A DNA stretch of 64,000 nucleotides from Sulfuritalea sp. (GCA_016710465.1 JADJVS010000014.1:744001-808000); one strand, 5' to 3'. Shown: positions 51,223 through 60,124, counted from the stretch's first letter. Program-made: numbers and translations. The notes: generated by a model not told the origin, from the sequence alone.

Positions 51223-52647
51223 TCATCCTCCTTGACTGCGAACGGACTTGTAGCGCCCGAGCGTGCGTTCCCGCGCCACCGCGTGGTCAACCACCGGCAC
51301 CGGGTAGTCGCGGCCGATGATTACGCCGCAGGCCGCCTGATCAGCAGCGCTCATTCTCCACGGTGCATGCAGGTATTTGGGTGGAACCTCGCGCAGCTCC
51401 GGCACATAGCGCAGGATGAAGCGGCCCTCGGGATCGAACTTTTCCGACTGCGTTACCGGGTTGAAAATACGAAACCAGGGCTGGGCATCGCAGCCGGTGG
51501 ATGCCGCCCACTGCCAGCCGCCGTTGTTCGCCGCGAGGTCGAAATCGAGCAGCTTTTCGGCAAACCAGGCCTCGCCGCGGCGCCAGTCAATGCCGAGATC
51601 TTTCGTAAGGAAGGAGGCGGCGACCATGCGCAGGCGGTTGTGCATCCACCCGGCCTGATCGAGCTGGCGCATCGCCGCGTCGACCAGCGGGTAGCCGGTG
51701 CGCCCGGCCTGCCACGCGGCAAGCAGCTCGGGTGCATCGTCCCAATGCAGGGCATCGAATTCGGGCTTGAAGCAGCCTGAAACCACGCGCGGATGGTGCC
51801 AGAGAATGGCGTGATAAAAGTCGCGCCAGATCAGTTCCGAGAGCCAGGTTGCCGCGCCGCGACTGGACTGCGCATGGGCGTAGGCGGCAAGTTGGCGGAT
51901 CGAAACGGTGCCGAAGCGCAGGTGGGCCGAGAGGTAGGAACAGCCCTTCTGCGCCGGGTAGTCGCGCTTCGCGGCATAGTCGTCGATGCGCTCGGCGAAG
52001 TCGCGGAACAGCATCTGGGCGCCGCTCATGCCCGTTGGCAGGCGGAGCGCGGCGAGGTCCGTGGCGACAAAGCCGAGCTCTTCCAGGCCGGGCAGCCGGT
52101 CGCCGGCACGCGGCGGCGCGAGGCGTGCCGCCATGGCTTCGATCGGAAACGGCTCCAGGTCGCGCGGCGTGAGCCGGCGCAGCCAGGCGTTCTTGTAGGG
52201 TGTGAACACCGAGAAGGGCGTGCCGCCCTGGGTCATCAGCTCGTCGCGTTCGAAGACCACCTGGTCCTTGAAGTCTAGAAGCTGACAGTCGGCGGCGGCG
52301 AGACGGCGATTCACCTCGGCATCGCGGGCGATGGCCGAGGGTTCGTAATCGCGATTGGCATACACGGCGGCGGCGCCGAGTTCGCCGGCCAGGCGCGGGA
52401 TTTCTTCGCGCGGATCGCCGTGGCGCACGATCAGGGCGCCACCCATGGCGCGAAGCGCCGCGTCGACTTCCTCGACGGCGCGCAGGATGAACTCGACGCG
52501 CCGGTCGCAACGCGGCAGCGGATCGAGGATGGTGCGGTCGAAGACGAACACGCAGTGCACCCTGCGGTGCGCATTCAGGGCGTGGTGCAGGGCGGCGTGG
52601 TCCTGCACGCGCAGGTCGCGGCGAAACCAGACGAGGGCAACGGACAT
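51223..52647 (-). CDS. phrB: Deoxyribodipyrimidine (CPD) photolyase
   Basis: A 474-aa flavoprotein that uses blue light to split thymine dimers. The antenna domain starts LVWFRRDLRVQDHAAL. The FAD/DNA domain carries the class I signature GEAWFAEKLLDFDLAANNGG region with WAASTGCDAQP and FRIFNP. Normal size for class I. Downstream panE starts about 6 bp past its stop. Divergent from yqgE with a 56-bp gap. Confidence 0.93.
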   Translation of the reverse strand: MSVALVWFRRDLRVQDHAALHHALNAHRRVHCVFVFDRTILDPLPRCDRRVEFILRAVEEVDAALRAMGGALIVRHGDPREEIPRLAGELGAAAVYANRDYEPSAIARDAEVNRRLAAADCQLLDFKDQVVFERDELMTQGGTPFSVFTPYKNAWLRRLTPRDLEPFPIEAMAARLAPPRAGDRLPGLEELGFVATDLAALRLPTGMSGAQMLFRDFAERIDDYAAKRDYPAQKGCSYLSAHLRFGTVSIRQLAAYAHAQSSRGAATWLSELIWRDFYHAILWHHPRVVSGCFKPEFDALHWDDAPELLAAWQAGRTGYPLVDAAMRQLDQAGWMHNRLRMVAASFLTKDLGIDWRRGEAWFAEKLLDFDLAANNGGWQWAASTGCDAQPWFRIFNPVTQSEKFDPEGRFILRYVPELREVPPKYLHAPWRMSAADQAACGVIIGRDYPVPVVDHAVARERTLGRYKSVRSQGG

Positions 52648-52703
52648 CGGCGGGGAAATCGATAGGCGGGAACGGACTGAGAGATTACAATGTCGAACGA
52701 GCC

Positions 52704-53276
52704 ATGGAAACCGTCAGCCTCGTCAACCACTTCCTGATCGCCATGCCCGCCATGGACGATCCGAATTTTTCCCGCACGCTGACCTTCATCTGCGAACACA
52801 ACGCGGACGGTGCCATCGGCATCATCGTCAATCGTCCCACCGACCTGAACCTGGCCGGCCTCTTCGACCGCGTCAGCATTCCGCTCGAGGACGAGTCCGC
52901 CGAGGCGCGCTTTGCCGACCTGCCGGTATATTTCGGCGGCCCGGTGCAGACCGACCGCGGTTTTGTGCTGCATCGCCCGGCGGGGCAATGGCAGTCCTCG
53001 CTCAACATCAGCGACAGCATCGCCCTGACCAGCTCGCGCGACATCCTCCAGGCCATGGCCGGCACCGGCGAGCCGGCCGAGGTGCTGGTCAGCCTGGGTT
53101 ATGCCGGCTGGACCGCCGGCCAACTGGAGTGGGAGTTGTCGCGCAACTCCTGGCTCACGGTTGGCGCCGACGCCAACATCATTTTCACCACGCCGCCCGA
53201 GGAACGCCTGCCGGCGGCCATGCAGTTGCTCGGCGTGGATTTCGCGAGACTCTCCGAAGTCGCGGGTCATGCTTAG
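52704..53276 (+). CDS. yqgE: YqgE/AlgH (UPF0301) family protein
   Basis: A 190-aa member of the AlgH family: HFLIAMPAMDDPNFSRTL at the start, HNADGAIGIIVNRP, and GYAGWTAGQLEWEL near 133-147. Function unknown although the family was once linked to alginate regulation. It heads the yqgE-yqgF-pyrR-pyrB run conserved in Pseudomonas and overlaps yqgF by 8 bp. Confidence 0.93.
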   Translation: METVSLVNHFLIAMPAMDDPNFSRTLTFICEHNADGAIGIIVNRPTDLNLAGLFDRVSIPLEDESAEARFADLPVYFGGPVQTDRGFVLHRPAGQWQSSLNISDSIALTSSRDILQAMAGTGEPAEVLVSLGYAGWTAGQLEWELSRNSWLTVGADANIIFTTPPEERLPAAMQLLGVDFARLSEVAGHA

Positions 53277-53721
53277 GGCTGCGGGAGCGGTGCTCGCCTT
53301 CGATTTCGGTCTCAAGCGCATCGGCGTCGCCATCGGCACGCAACTGGCCCCCGGCCGACTCACGTCGGCGCGACCGCTGACCACCATCGCCGCCGAAGCC
53401 AACGATGCCCGCTTTTCCGCCATCGCCGGGCTGATCGCCGAATGGCAGCCGCGGCGCCTTCTGGTCGGCCGGCCGCTCAACGACGACGGCACGCCACACG
53501 AGATGACCGCCCGCTGCGAACGCTTTGCCGACCAGTTGCGCGGCCGCTTCCACCTTGACGTCGATCTGGTGGACGAGCGCTTCAGCTCGGTCGAGGCCGA
53601 CGCCGGGCTGCGCGGGCGCGGCCTGGACTGGCGCCAGCGCAAGGCGCAAGTCGATGCCGAAGCCGCCATGATCATTCTCCAAGACTGGAATGCCGCGCAT
53701 GCCCACTCCGCAACTGCCTGA
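53269..53721 (+). CDS. yqgF: Pre-16S rRNA nuclease / RuvX-type resolvase YqgF
   Basis: A 150-aa RNase H-fold nuclease that matures the 5' end of 16S rRNA. The first catalytic Asp is in LAFDFGLKRIGVAIG, the Glu in VDERFSSVEA and the last Asp in QVDAEAAMIIL. It overlaps yqgE by 8 bp and pyrR by 23 bp. Confidence 0.93.
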   Translation: MLRAAGAVLAFDFGLKRIGVAIGTQLAPGRLTSARPLTTIAAEANDARFSAIAGLIAEWQPRRLLVGRPLNDDGTPHEMTARCERFADQLRGRFHLDVDLVDERFSSVEADAGLRGRGLDWRQRKAQVDAEAAMIILQDWNAAHAHSATA

Positions 53722-54205
53722 CGCCGAAGCCCTCTGCACCGCACTCGCGGAGGCGATGCGGCCGCATGTCGAAGCCGCCCGCACCGCCCTGGTCGGCATC
53801 CACACCGGCGGCGTCTGGGTCGCCGAGCGCCTGCATGCGGCGCTCGGGCTCGCGATTCCGACGGGCTCGGTCGATGTCTCCTTCCATCGCGACGACTACC
53901 ACCAGCGCGGCTTGCACGCCGGCAGCAAGAGCTCGCAGATACCCTTCGATGTCGAGGGCGCACACATCATCATCGTCGACGACGTGCTCTACACCGGGCG
54001 CACCATCCGCGCGGCGATGAACGAGCTGTTCGACTACGGCCGGCCGGGGCGCATCGACCTTGCCGTGTTGAGCGATCGCGGCGGCCGCGAGCTGCCGGTG
54101 GCGCCGACCTGGTGCCCGCACCGGACTACGCTTCCCGCCGCGCAGATGCTGGCCCTGGAAAGGTCCGACGACGGCCGGCTGTCCTTTCGCCTGATGGAGA
54201 AATGA
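53699..54205 (+). CDS. pyrR: PyrR-type uracil phosphoribosyltransferase/regulator
   Basis: A 168-aa phosphoribosyltransferase-fold protein with the PRPP loop IIIVDDVLYTGRTIRAA and the RDDYHQRGL segment of PyrR. In Gram-positives it attenuates pyr operons; in proteobacteria its regulatory role is less clear. I see no PyrR-type anti-antiterminator in the overlapping gene arrangement. ATGs at 53690 and 53699 are both possible. Confidence 0.9.
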   Translation: MPTPQLPDAEALCTALAEAMRPHVEAARTALVGIHTGGVWVAERLHAALGLAIPTGSVDVSFHRDDYHQRGLHAGSKSSQIPFDVEGAHIIIVDDVLYTGRTIRAAMNELFDYGRPGRIDLAVLSDRGGRELPVAPTWCPHRTTLPAAQMLALERSDDGRLSFRLMEK

Positions 54206-55182
54206 GCGTGATGAACACGGGCGGCAATCCGCAACTCAACCGGCACGGCGAACTCAAGCACCTGCTGACCATCGAGGGCCTGCCGCGCGACGTGCTGACG
54301 CGCATCCTCGATACCGCGGCCCCCTTCACCGAGGTCGCCGAACGCGAGGTCAAGAAGCTGCCGCTGCTGCGCGGCAAGAGCGTGTTCAACCTCTTCTTCG
54401 AGAACTCGACGCGCACCCGCACCACCTTCGAGATCGCCGCCAAGCGCTTGTCGGCCGACGTCATCAACCTCAACATCAGTACTTCCTCGGCAAACAAGGG
54501 CGAGACCCTGCTCGACACGGTGGACAACCTCGCCGCGATGCAGGCCGACATGTTCGTCGTGCGCCATGCCTCCTCGGGAGCACCCTACCTGATCGCCCAG
54601 CACCTCGCCGCCACCGGAAGCGAACACATCCACGTGGTGAATGCCGGCGACGGCCGCCATGCGCATCCGACGCAGGGCCTGCTCGACATGTACACCATCC
54701 GCCACTACAAGAAGGACTTCACCCAACTGACGGTGGCGATCGTCGGCGACGTGCTGCATTCGCGCGTGGCGCGCAGCCAGATCCACGCCCTCAACATCCT
54801 CGGCGTTCCGGAAATCCGCGTGATCGCGCCCAAGACCCTGCTGCCCACCGGCGTCGAGCGCCTCGGCGTGCGCGTCTTCAACGACATGCGCGAAGGCCTG
54901 CGCGGCGTCGACGTGGTGATGATGCTGCGCCTGCAGAACGAGCGCATGCAGGGCGCGCTGCTGCCCTCGACCCAGGAATTCTTCAAGTCCTGGGGCCTGA
55001 CGCCGGAAAAGCTGGCGCTGGCCAAGCCCGACGCCATTGTCATGCACCCGGGACCGATGAACCGCGGCGTCGAGATCGATTCGGCGGTGGCCGACGGCGG
55101 CCAGGCGGTGATCCTGCCCCAGGTCACCTTCGGCATTGCGGTGCGGATGGCGGTCATGGCCATGCTCGGCGGAAACTCATGA
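54202..55182 (+). CDS. pyrB: Aspartate carbamoyltransferase catalytic chain
   Basis: A 326-aa enzyme joining carbamoyl phosphate and aspartate in pyrimidine synthesis. The FENSTRTRTTFE signature, the KGETLLDT loop, HPTQGLLD and HPGPMNRG motifs are intact. ATG 54202 overlaps the pyrR stop by 4 bp. The partner gene pyrC' downstream encodes a dihydroorotase-like protein lacking its metal site, the arrangement of Pseudomonas-type class A complexes. Confidence 0.95.
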   Translation: MSVMNTGGNPQLNRHGELKHLLTIEGLPRDVLTRILDTAAPFTEVAEREVKKLPLLRGKSVFNLFFENSTRTRTTFEIAAKRLSADVINLNISTSSANKGETLLDTVDNLAAMQADMFVVRHASSGAPYLIAQHLAATGSEHIHVVNAGDGRHAHPTQGLLDMYTIRHYKKDFTQLTVAIVGDVLHSRVARSQIHALNILGVPEIRVIAPKTLLPTGVERLGVRVFNDMREGLRGVDVVMMLRLQNERMQGALLPSTQEFFKSWGLTPEKLALAKPDAIVMHPGPMNRGVEIDSAVADGGQAVILPQVTFGIAVRMAVMAMLGGNS

Positions 55183-55207
55183 ATAAATCTACTGCGCGTG
55201 CCGGATC

Positions 55208-55280
55208 GGGGCTTGGGCGGTGCTCGCTATCCTCATGTACAAGGACGTACATTCCGGTAGCTGCGCTCCGGCCGCACCCC
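55208..55280. repeat. REP-like hairpin element between pyrB and pyrC'
   Basis: A 141-bp gap inside the otherwise overlapping operon holds an extended imperfect stem: outer GGGG/CCCC and GCGG/CCGC pairs and an inner perfect stem ATGTAC (55235-55240) / GTACAT (55247-55252). Similar palindromic units are widespread in betaproteobacterial genomes, to my recollection. It may act as an mRNA processing or stabilising element. Confidence 0.6.
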
Positions 55281-55323
55281 GCTGCGGCTCGCTCGCTACG
55301 ATTTCTTCACGAGTTTTGAGTTT

Positions 55324-56607
55324 ATGAAAATCCACATCAAGAACGGTCGCCTGATCGACCCCGCGAGCAAGACCGACAAGGCGCTTGATGTCTTCATCGG
55401 CGCCGGCCGCGTGCTTGGCATTGGCAGCGCGCCTGCCGGATTCGAGGCCAACAGCGTGCTCGACGCCAGCGGCTGCATCGTCTGCCCCGGCCTGATCGAC
55501 CTCTCGGCGCGGCTGCGCGAGCCCGGCTTCGAGTACAAGGCGACGCTGGAGTCCGAAATGGCCGCCGCCGCCGCCGGCGGCGTGACGCGCCTGGCCTGCC
55601 CGCCGGACACCGATCCGGTGCTCGACGAGCCCGGCCTGGTCGAGATGCTGACCCACCGCGCGCGCCTTCCCGAGTTTGCCCATGTGCATCCGGTCGGCGC
55701 GCTGACCGCGCAGCTCGAAGGCAAGGCCCTGACCGAGATGGCGGAACTCGCCGAAGCCGGCTGTGTTGCCTTCGGCCAGGCCAACCGCGCCATCGTCGAT
55801 ACACAGGTGCTGCTGCGCGCCATGATGTATGCGGCGACCTTCGACTTCCCGGTCTGGCTGCAGGCCCAGGATCCCTTCCTGGCGCGCAAGGGCGTGGCCC
55901 ACGATGGCGAGGTGGCGGCACGGCTCGGCCTGGTCGGCATCCCGGTCGCGGCGGAAACCATCGCCCTCGCCACCATCCTGCAACTGGCGCGCGAAACCGG
56001 CGCCCGCGTTCATGTCACGCGCATCTCCTCGGCGGCGGGCGTCGAAATGATCAGCGCCGCGCGCGCGGCCGGCATTGCCGTCACCTGCGACGTGGCGATC
56101 CACCACCTGCACCTGTGCGAGAACGATGTCGGCTTCTTCAATGCCCATGCGCGACTCGATCCGCCGCTGCGCTCCACCGGCGATCGCGACGCGCTGCGCA
56201 AGGCGCTGGCCGAGGGCGCCATCAACGCGCTGTGTTCCGACCATACCCCGGTCGATGACGACGGCAAGCAAACGCCCTTCGACGAGGCCGAGGTCGGCGC
56301 CACCGGGCTGGAACTGCTGCTGCCCCTGACCCTGAAGTGGGCGGCCGAGATGAAACTGCCCTTGCTCACCGCGCTGTCGCGGGTCACCTCCGATCCGGCG
56401 CGCGTTTTGGGCGTCGAGGCCGGCTGCCTCAAGCCCGGCGCGCCCGCCGATGTCTGCGTCTTCGACCCGGCGGCCGACTACATGGTGAGCCGCGAGGCGC
56501 TGAAGAGCCAGGGCAAGAACACGCCCTTCCTGGGTTATGCCTTCCCCGGCCGCGTCCGCTACACCCTGATCGACGGCCATCTGGCCTTCGACGGCACGCT
56601 CAACTGA
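55324..56607 (+). CDS. pyrC': Dihydroorotase-like protein without metal site (PyrC'/PyrX)
   Basis: A 427-aa amidohydrolase-fold protein. Where active dihydroorotases have Asp-x-His-x-His, this protein reads LIDLSARLREPGF, so both zinc-binding His residues are gone, while the later CSDHTPVDDD segment is kept. In Pseudomonas such PyrC' proteins are inactive and form the structural partner of PyrB. A catalytic dihydroorotase must be encoded elsewhere. It overlaps the convergent yggU gene by 8 bp. Confidence 0.9.
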   Translation: MKIHIKNGRLIDPASKTDKALDVFIGAGRVLGIGSAPAGFEANSVLDASGCIVCPGLIDLSARLREPGFEYKATLESEMAAAAAGGVTRLACPPDTDPVLDEPGLVEMLTHRARLPEFAHVHPVGALTAQLEGKALTEMAELAEAGCVAFGQANRAIVDTQVLLRAMMYAATFDFPVWLQAQDPFLARKGVAHDGEVAARLGLVGIPVAAETIALATILQLARETGARVHVTRISSAAGVEMISAARAAGIAVTCDVAIHHLHLCENDVGFFNAHARLDPPLRSTGDRDALRKALAEGAINALCSDHTPVDDDGKQTPFDEAEVGATGLELLLPLTLKWAAEMKLPLLTALSRVTSDPARVLGVEAGCLKPGAPADVCVFDPAADYMVSREALKSQGKNTPFLGYAFPGRVRYTLIDGHLAFDGTLN

Positions 56608-56884
56608 GTTTTGCCGCGGCGGTGTCGGCGGCGACGCCGCCAACCCGCACGCGCTTGGCGCGCGACGAGTCGCCGCTGATCAGTTCAACCGCCGATTTCG
56701 CCACACCCAGGCGACGGGCAAGAAATTCGATCAGGCAGGCATTGGCCTTGCCATCGACGGGCGGCGCGGCGAGCCGTATCTTTAGCGCTTCGCCGTGCAA
56801 TCCGGCAACTTCGGTCTTCTTCGCCCCGGGCTGGATGTGCAGGCGCAGAACGACGCCGTCGCCGTCGGCCAGGAGCCAGCTCAC
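56600..56884 (-). CDS. yggU: DUF167/YggU family protein
   Basis: A 94-aa DUF167 protein (LRLHIQPGAKKTEVAGLHG, KIRLAAPPVDGKANACLIEFLA). No activity known. The GTG start at 56884 overlaps the yggT stop (GTGA); an ATG is not available. It is last in the yggS-proC-yggT-yggU run. Confidence 0.85.
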   Translation of the reverse strand: MSWLLADGDGVVLRLHIQPGAKKTEVAGLHGEALKIRLAAPPVDGKANACLIEFLARRLGVAKSAVELISGDSSRAKRVRVGGVAADTAAAKLS

Positions 56885-57453
56885 AGTATCGCGGGCAATA
56901 CGCTCTGATGCAGGCCGGCGAGGATGAAGAGGGCGACCTGCAACAGCAGCAGCAAGGCCAGCGGCGACAGATCGACGCCGCCCACCGGCGGGATCAGGCG
57001 GCGGAAGGGTCGCAGCAGGGGATTGGTCAGGGCGTTGAAAATGCCCGCCATCGGCGCGTAGGGATTGACCCAGGAAAAGATGGCGGAAATCAGCACCGCG
57101 CCCATCAACAGGTAGAGCGCTATCTTCAACAGTTCCAGCAAGGCCAGCACCATGACGACAAGAGTCGGCGCCAGCGACACGGCGGCCAGCACGCCGCTGA
57201 GGCCCAGGGCGATGCCGTGGTAGGCCACCTGCCACAGCCAGGCAAGGAACAGGCTGGCCATGTCGAGGCCGAACAGACCCGGGATCAGGCGCCGCACCGG
57301 CCGTACCATCCAGTCGGTGACGGCGACGATGAACTGGCCGAGCGGGTTGCGGAAGGGTGCGCGTACCCATTGCATGACGAAACGCACCAGCAGCGCCAGC
57401 GTGAAAAACCCGCAGATCGTGTCGAGCAGGAAGAGCAGTATCTTGAGCAGCAT
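56881..57453 (-). CDS. yggT: YggT family membrane protein
   Basis: A 190-aa membrane protein of two YggT units, each with paired helices and an RPVRRLIPGLFGLD / LRPFRRLIPPVGGVD motif. The family is linked to membrane or osmotic tolerance; role unproven. Copy 9 of the dispersed repeat lies in the loop between the units (AAVSLAPTL). Confidence 0.88.
   Translation of the reverse strand: MLLKILLFLLDTICGFFTLALLVRFVMQWVRAPFRNPLGQFIVAVTDWMVRPVRRLIPGLFGLDMASLFLAWLWQVAYHGIALGLSGVLAAVSLAPTLVVMVLALLELLKIALYLLMGAVLISAIFSWVNPYAPMAGIFNALTNPLLRPFRRLIPPVGGVDLSPLALLLLLQVALFILAGLHQSVLPAIL
57160..57184 (+). repeat. Dispersed 25-bp repeat, copy 9 (inside yggT)
   Basis: GTCGGCGCCAGCGACACGG, a more diverged copy. 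On the coding strand it reads VSLAPTL, the same frame as the copies in rlpA and the LplT-PlsC gene. Confidence 0.65.
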
Positions 57454-57461
57454 GTTCGCGC

Positions 57462-58274
57462 TCAGTCCTTGCCGAGCAAGTCGCCCAGTTCGCGGCCGCG
57501 CGCATCGGCGGCGGCGATGCCGCGCGCGATGCCCTCGGCGACGCCATTGGCATTGAAGGCATCGAGCGCCGCTTCGGTGGTGCCGCCCTTGGAGGTGACG
57601 CGGCTGCGCAAGGTGGACAGCGATTCGCTGCTTTGCTCGGCCAGCCGCGCCGCGCCGACGAAGGTCTCGACGGCCAACTGGCGCGCCGTCGCGGCGTCGA
57701 AGCCGAGCTTGACGCCCGCCGCTTCCATGGCTTCGAGGAAGTAGAAGACGTAGGCCGGGCCGCTGCCGGAGACCGCCGTGACGGCATCCATTTGCGCCTC
57801 GTCACCGACCCAGATGGTGCTGCCCACGGCGCGCAGAACCTTCTCGGCATTGGCGCGGCCTTCGCGATCCACGCTCGGATCGGCGCACAAGGCGGTGACG
57901 CCGGCGCCGATCAGGGCCGGCGTGTTGGGCATGGTGCGCACCACGGCCTTGTGGTTGCCCAGCCAGCGCGAAATGTCGGCCATGCGCAGGCCGGCGGCGA
58001 TGCTCACCACCAGTTGCCCGGAGAGCTTGCCGGCCAGGGGCGCGACGGCATCCTTCATCTGTTGCGGCTTGACCGCCAGCACCAGCACCTCGCAGTTCAG
58101 CGCGGCGGCGTCGACGGCGGCCGCGCAGCGCACGCCGAAACTTTCGGCGAGCCTGTCGCGCGACTCGGCGGACGGTTCGACGACCTGGATCGCGGCGGTG
58201 GAGAAGCCCTGGCGGCGCAAGCCGCCGATCAATGCGACAGCCATGTTGCCGCCGCCGATGAAGGTGATTTTCAT
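57462..58274 (-). CDS. proC: Pyrroline-5-carboxylate reductase
   Basis: A 270-aa NADPH-dependent enzyme for the last step of proline synthesis. The Rossmann start ITFIGGGNMAVALIGG, the VKPQQM segment and the SGSGPAYVFYFLEAM and TSKGGTTEAAL motifs are intact. Overlaps yggS by 4 bp. Confidence 0.95.
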   Translation of the reverse strand: MKITFIGGGNMAVALIGGLRRQGFSTAAIQVVEPSAESRDRLAESFGVRCAAAVDAAALNCEVLVLAVKPQQMKDAVAPLAGKLSGQLVVSIAAGLRMADISRWLGNHKAVVRTMPNTPALIGAGVTALCADPSVDREGRANAEKVLRAVGSTIWVGDEAQMDAVTAVSGSGPAYVFYFLEAMEAAGVKLGFDAATARQLAVETFVGAARLAEQSSESLSTLRSRVTSKGGTTEAALDAFNANGVAEGIARGIAAADARGRELGDLLGKD

Positions 58275-58969
58275 GGAGTCTGGTATTCCCGTTGTCCGAA
58301 GATTGCCGTGCCGACGCGCACGATGGTCGCGCCTTCCATTATCGCCGCTTCGAGGTCGTCGCTCATGCCCATCGACAGGGTATCCAGCCCGGCGCCGGAT
58401 TCGGCGTTGATCCGTTCGAGCGTCGCGCGCAGCGTGGCGAAGCGGCGGCGCTGTAGCGCGACGTCCGGGCTCGGTTCCGGAATCGCCATCAGGCCGCGCA
58501 GCCTGACGCCGCCAAGGCGCAGGATCGCCGCCGCCAGTGCCGGGGCATCCGCCGGCGCACAGCCGCTTTTCGAGGCCTCGCCGGAAACATTCACCTGCAG
58601 GCAGAGTTCGAGCGGAGGCAGGGTCGCCGGGCGCTGCGCGGCCAGGCGTTCGGCGATCTTCAGGCGGTCCACGGAATGCACCCAGTCGAAGTTCTCCGCC
58701 ACGGGGCGTGTCTTGTTGCTTTGCAGGGGGCCGATGAAGTGCCATTCGAGGCCAAGGCCGCGCAGCGCGGCAATCTTGTCTACGGCTTCCTGGACGTAGT
58801 TCTCGCCAAAGGCAGCTTGTCCGGCGACGGCGGCCTGGCGCAGATTCGCGGCCGGCCAGGTCTTTGACACGGCCAGCAGGCTTACCGAGTCTTCCCGCCG
58901 ACCGGCGGCACGGCAGGCGGTGGCGATGCGCTCACGCACGGCTTGCAAGTTGGCGGCGATTGATGTCAT
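58271..58969 (-). CDS. yggS: PLP homeostasis protein YggS
   Basis: A 232-aa PLP-binding TIM-barrel protein. The PLP lysine lies in LLAVSKTWPA, followed by GENYVQEAVDK and the WHFIGPLQSNK and SMGMSDDLEAAI motifs. It buffers free PLP. Divergent from pilT, with 45 bp between start codons, as in Pseudomonas. Confidence 0.95.
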   Translation of the reverse strand: MTSIAANLQAVRERIATACRAAGRREDSVSLLAVSKTWPAANLRQAAVAGQAAFGENYVQEAVDKIAALRGLGLEWHFIGPLQSNKTRPVAENFDWVHSVDRLKIAERLAAQRPATLPPLELCLQVNVSGEASKSGCAPADAPALAAAILRLGGVRLRGLMAIPEPSPDVALQRRRFATLRATLERINAESGAGLDTLSMGMSDDLEAAIMEGATIVRVGTAIFGQREYQTP

Positions 58970-59014
58970 ATAGCGCCTGCAAAGTATATCGCACCCCACC
59001 CACAGGAAAGCGCC

Positions 59015-60058
59015 ATGGACATCACCGAACTGCTCACCTTCGTCGTCAAGAACAAGGCCTCCGACCTGCACCTCTCCGCCGGCATGCCGCCGATGATCCG
59101 CGTCCATGGCGACGTGCGCAAGATCAACCTGCCGCCGATGGAACACAAGGATGTCCATAGCATGATCTATGACATCATGAACGACGGCCAGCGCAAGTTC
59201 TTCGAGGAAAACCTCGAATGCGACTTCTCCTTCGCCGTGCCCAACCTGGCGCGCTTCCGGGTCAATGCCTTCGTCCAGAACCGCGGCGCGGCGGCGGTGA
59301 TGCGGACCATTCCGTCGAAGATCCTCTCGCTGGAAGACCTCAAGGCGCCGAAGATATTCGAGGAGCTTGCCGACCAGCCGCGCGGCCTGGTGCTGGTGAC
59401 GGGCCCGACCGGCTCGGGCAAGTCGACGACGCTGGCCGCGATGGTCAACCACAAGAACGAGGTCGAATACGGCCACATCCTGACCGTCGAGGACCCGATC
59501 GAATTCGTCCATGAATCGAAGAAATGCCTGATCAACCAGCGCGAGGTCGGCCCGCACACCCTGTCCTTCAACAACGCCCTGCGCTCGGCGCTGCGCGAGG
59601 ATCCGGACGTGATCCTGGTGGGTGAAATGCGCGACCTGGAAACCATTCGCCTGGCGATGTCCGGCGCCGAAACCGGCCACCTTGTATTTGGCACCCTGCA
59701 CACCTCCTCGGCGGCGAAGACCATCGACCGGATCATCGACGTGTTCCCGGCGGCGGAAAAGGAAATGATCCGCGCCATGCTCTCGGAATCGCTGAAGGCG
59801 GTGATTTCGCAGACCTTGTGCAAGACCATGGACGGCGCCGGCCGCGTCGCCGCCCACGAAATCATGGTCGGCACGCCGGCCATCCGCAACCTGATCCGCG
59901 AGGCCAAGGTGGCGCAGATGTATTCGGCGATCCAGACCGGCCAGCAGTTCGGCATGCAGACCCTGGACCAGAACCTGCAGGACCTCGTCAAGAAGAAGAT
60001 CATTTCGCCGGCCGAGGCGCGCAGCAAGGCCGCGAACAAGGATAATTTCCCGGTCTGA
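59015..60058 (+). CDS. pilT: Type IV pilus retraction ATPase PilT
   Basis: A 347-aa hexameric ATPase that depolymerises pili for twitching. Walker A GPTGSGKST (130-138), Walker B VILVGEMRD, the His box ETGHLVFGTLHT and the AIRNLIRE retraction motif are present. Its stop codon lies in the loop of a long hairpin shared with the intergenic region before pilU. Confidence 0.96.
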   Translation: MDITELLTFVVKNKASDLHLSAGMPPMIRVHGDVRKINLPPMEHKDVHSMIYDIMNDGQRKFFEENLECDFSFAVPNLARFRVNAFVQNRGAAAVMRTIPSKILSLEDLKAPKIFEELADQPRGLVLVTGPTGSGKSTTLAAMVNHKNEVEYGHILTVEDPIEFVHESKKCLINQREVGPHTLSFNNALRSALREDPDVILVGEMRDLETIRLAMSGAETGHLVFGTLHTSSAAKTIDRIIDVFPAAEKEMIRAMLSESLKAVISQTLCKTMDGAGRVAAHEIMVGTPAIRNLIREAKVAQMYSAIQTGQQFGMQTLDQNLQDLVKKKIISPAEARSKAANKDNFPV

Positions 60059-60080
60059 CGACCGGGATTTATCCTTGTTC
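60034..60080 (+). other. Long hairpin with the pilT stop codon in its loop
   Basis: The last 22 coding bases (60034-60055) pair with 60060-60080 around the loop TGAC, whose TGA is the pilT stop. Arms match over 12 bp (GAACAAGGATAA) and 7 bp (CCCGGTC) with a small internal bulge. No T tract follows, so it is not a standard terminator; it might slow release, stabilise mRNA or separate pilT from pilU expression. Confidence 0.75.
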
Positions 60081-60106
60081 GCAATATAGACGCCCACCCC
60101 TCCCGT

Positions 60107-60124
60107 CCTCCCCTCCAGGGGAGG
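60107..60124. other. Short perfect hairpin between pilT and pilU
   Basis: CCTCCCCT (60107-60114) and AGGGGAGG (60117-60124) are perfect arms with a 2-base gap, inside a 125-bp intergenic region that also has the pilT stop hairpin. The right arm resembles a Shine-Dalgarno sequence but is far from the pilU ATG. Confidence 0.5.

Noticed and set aside
52285..52312. Sequence in phrB resembling the dispersed repeat (GTCGGCGGCGGCGAGACGG)
   Set aside because: Several mismatches, and the photolyase protein has normal length there, so no insertion is indicated.
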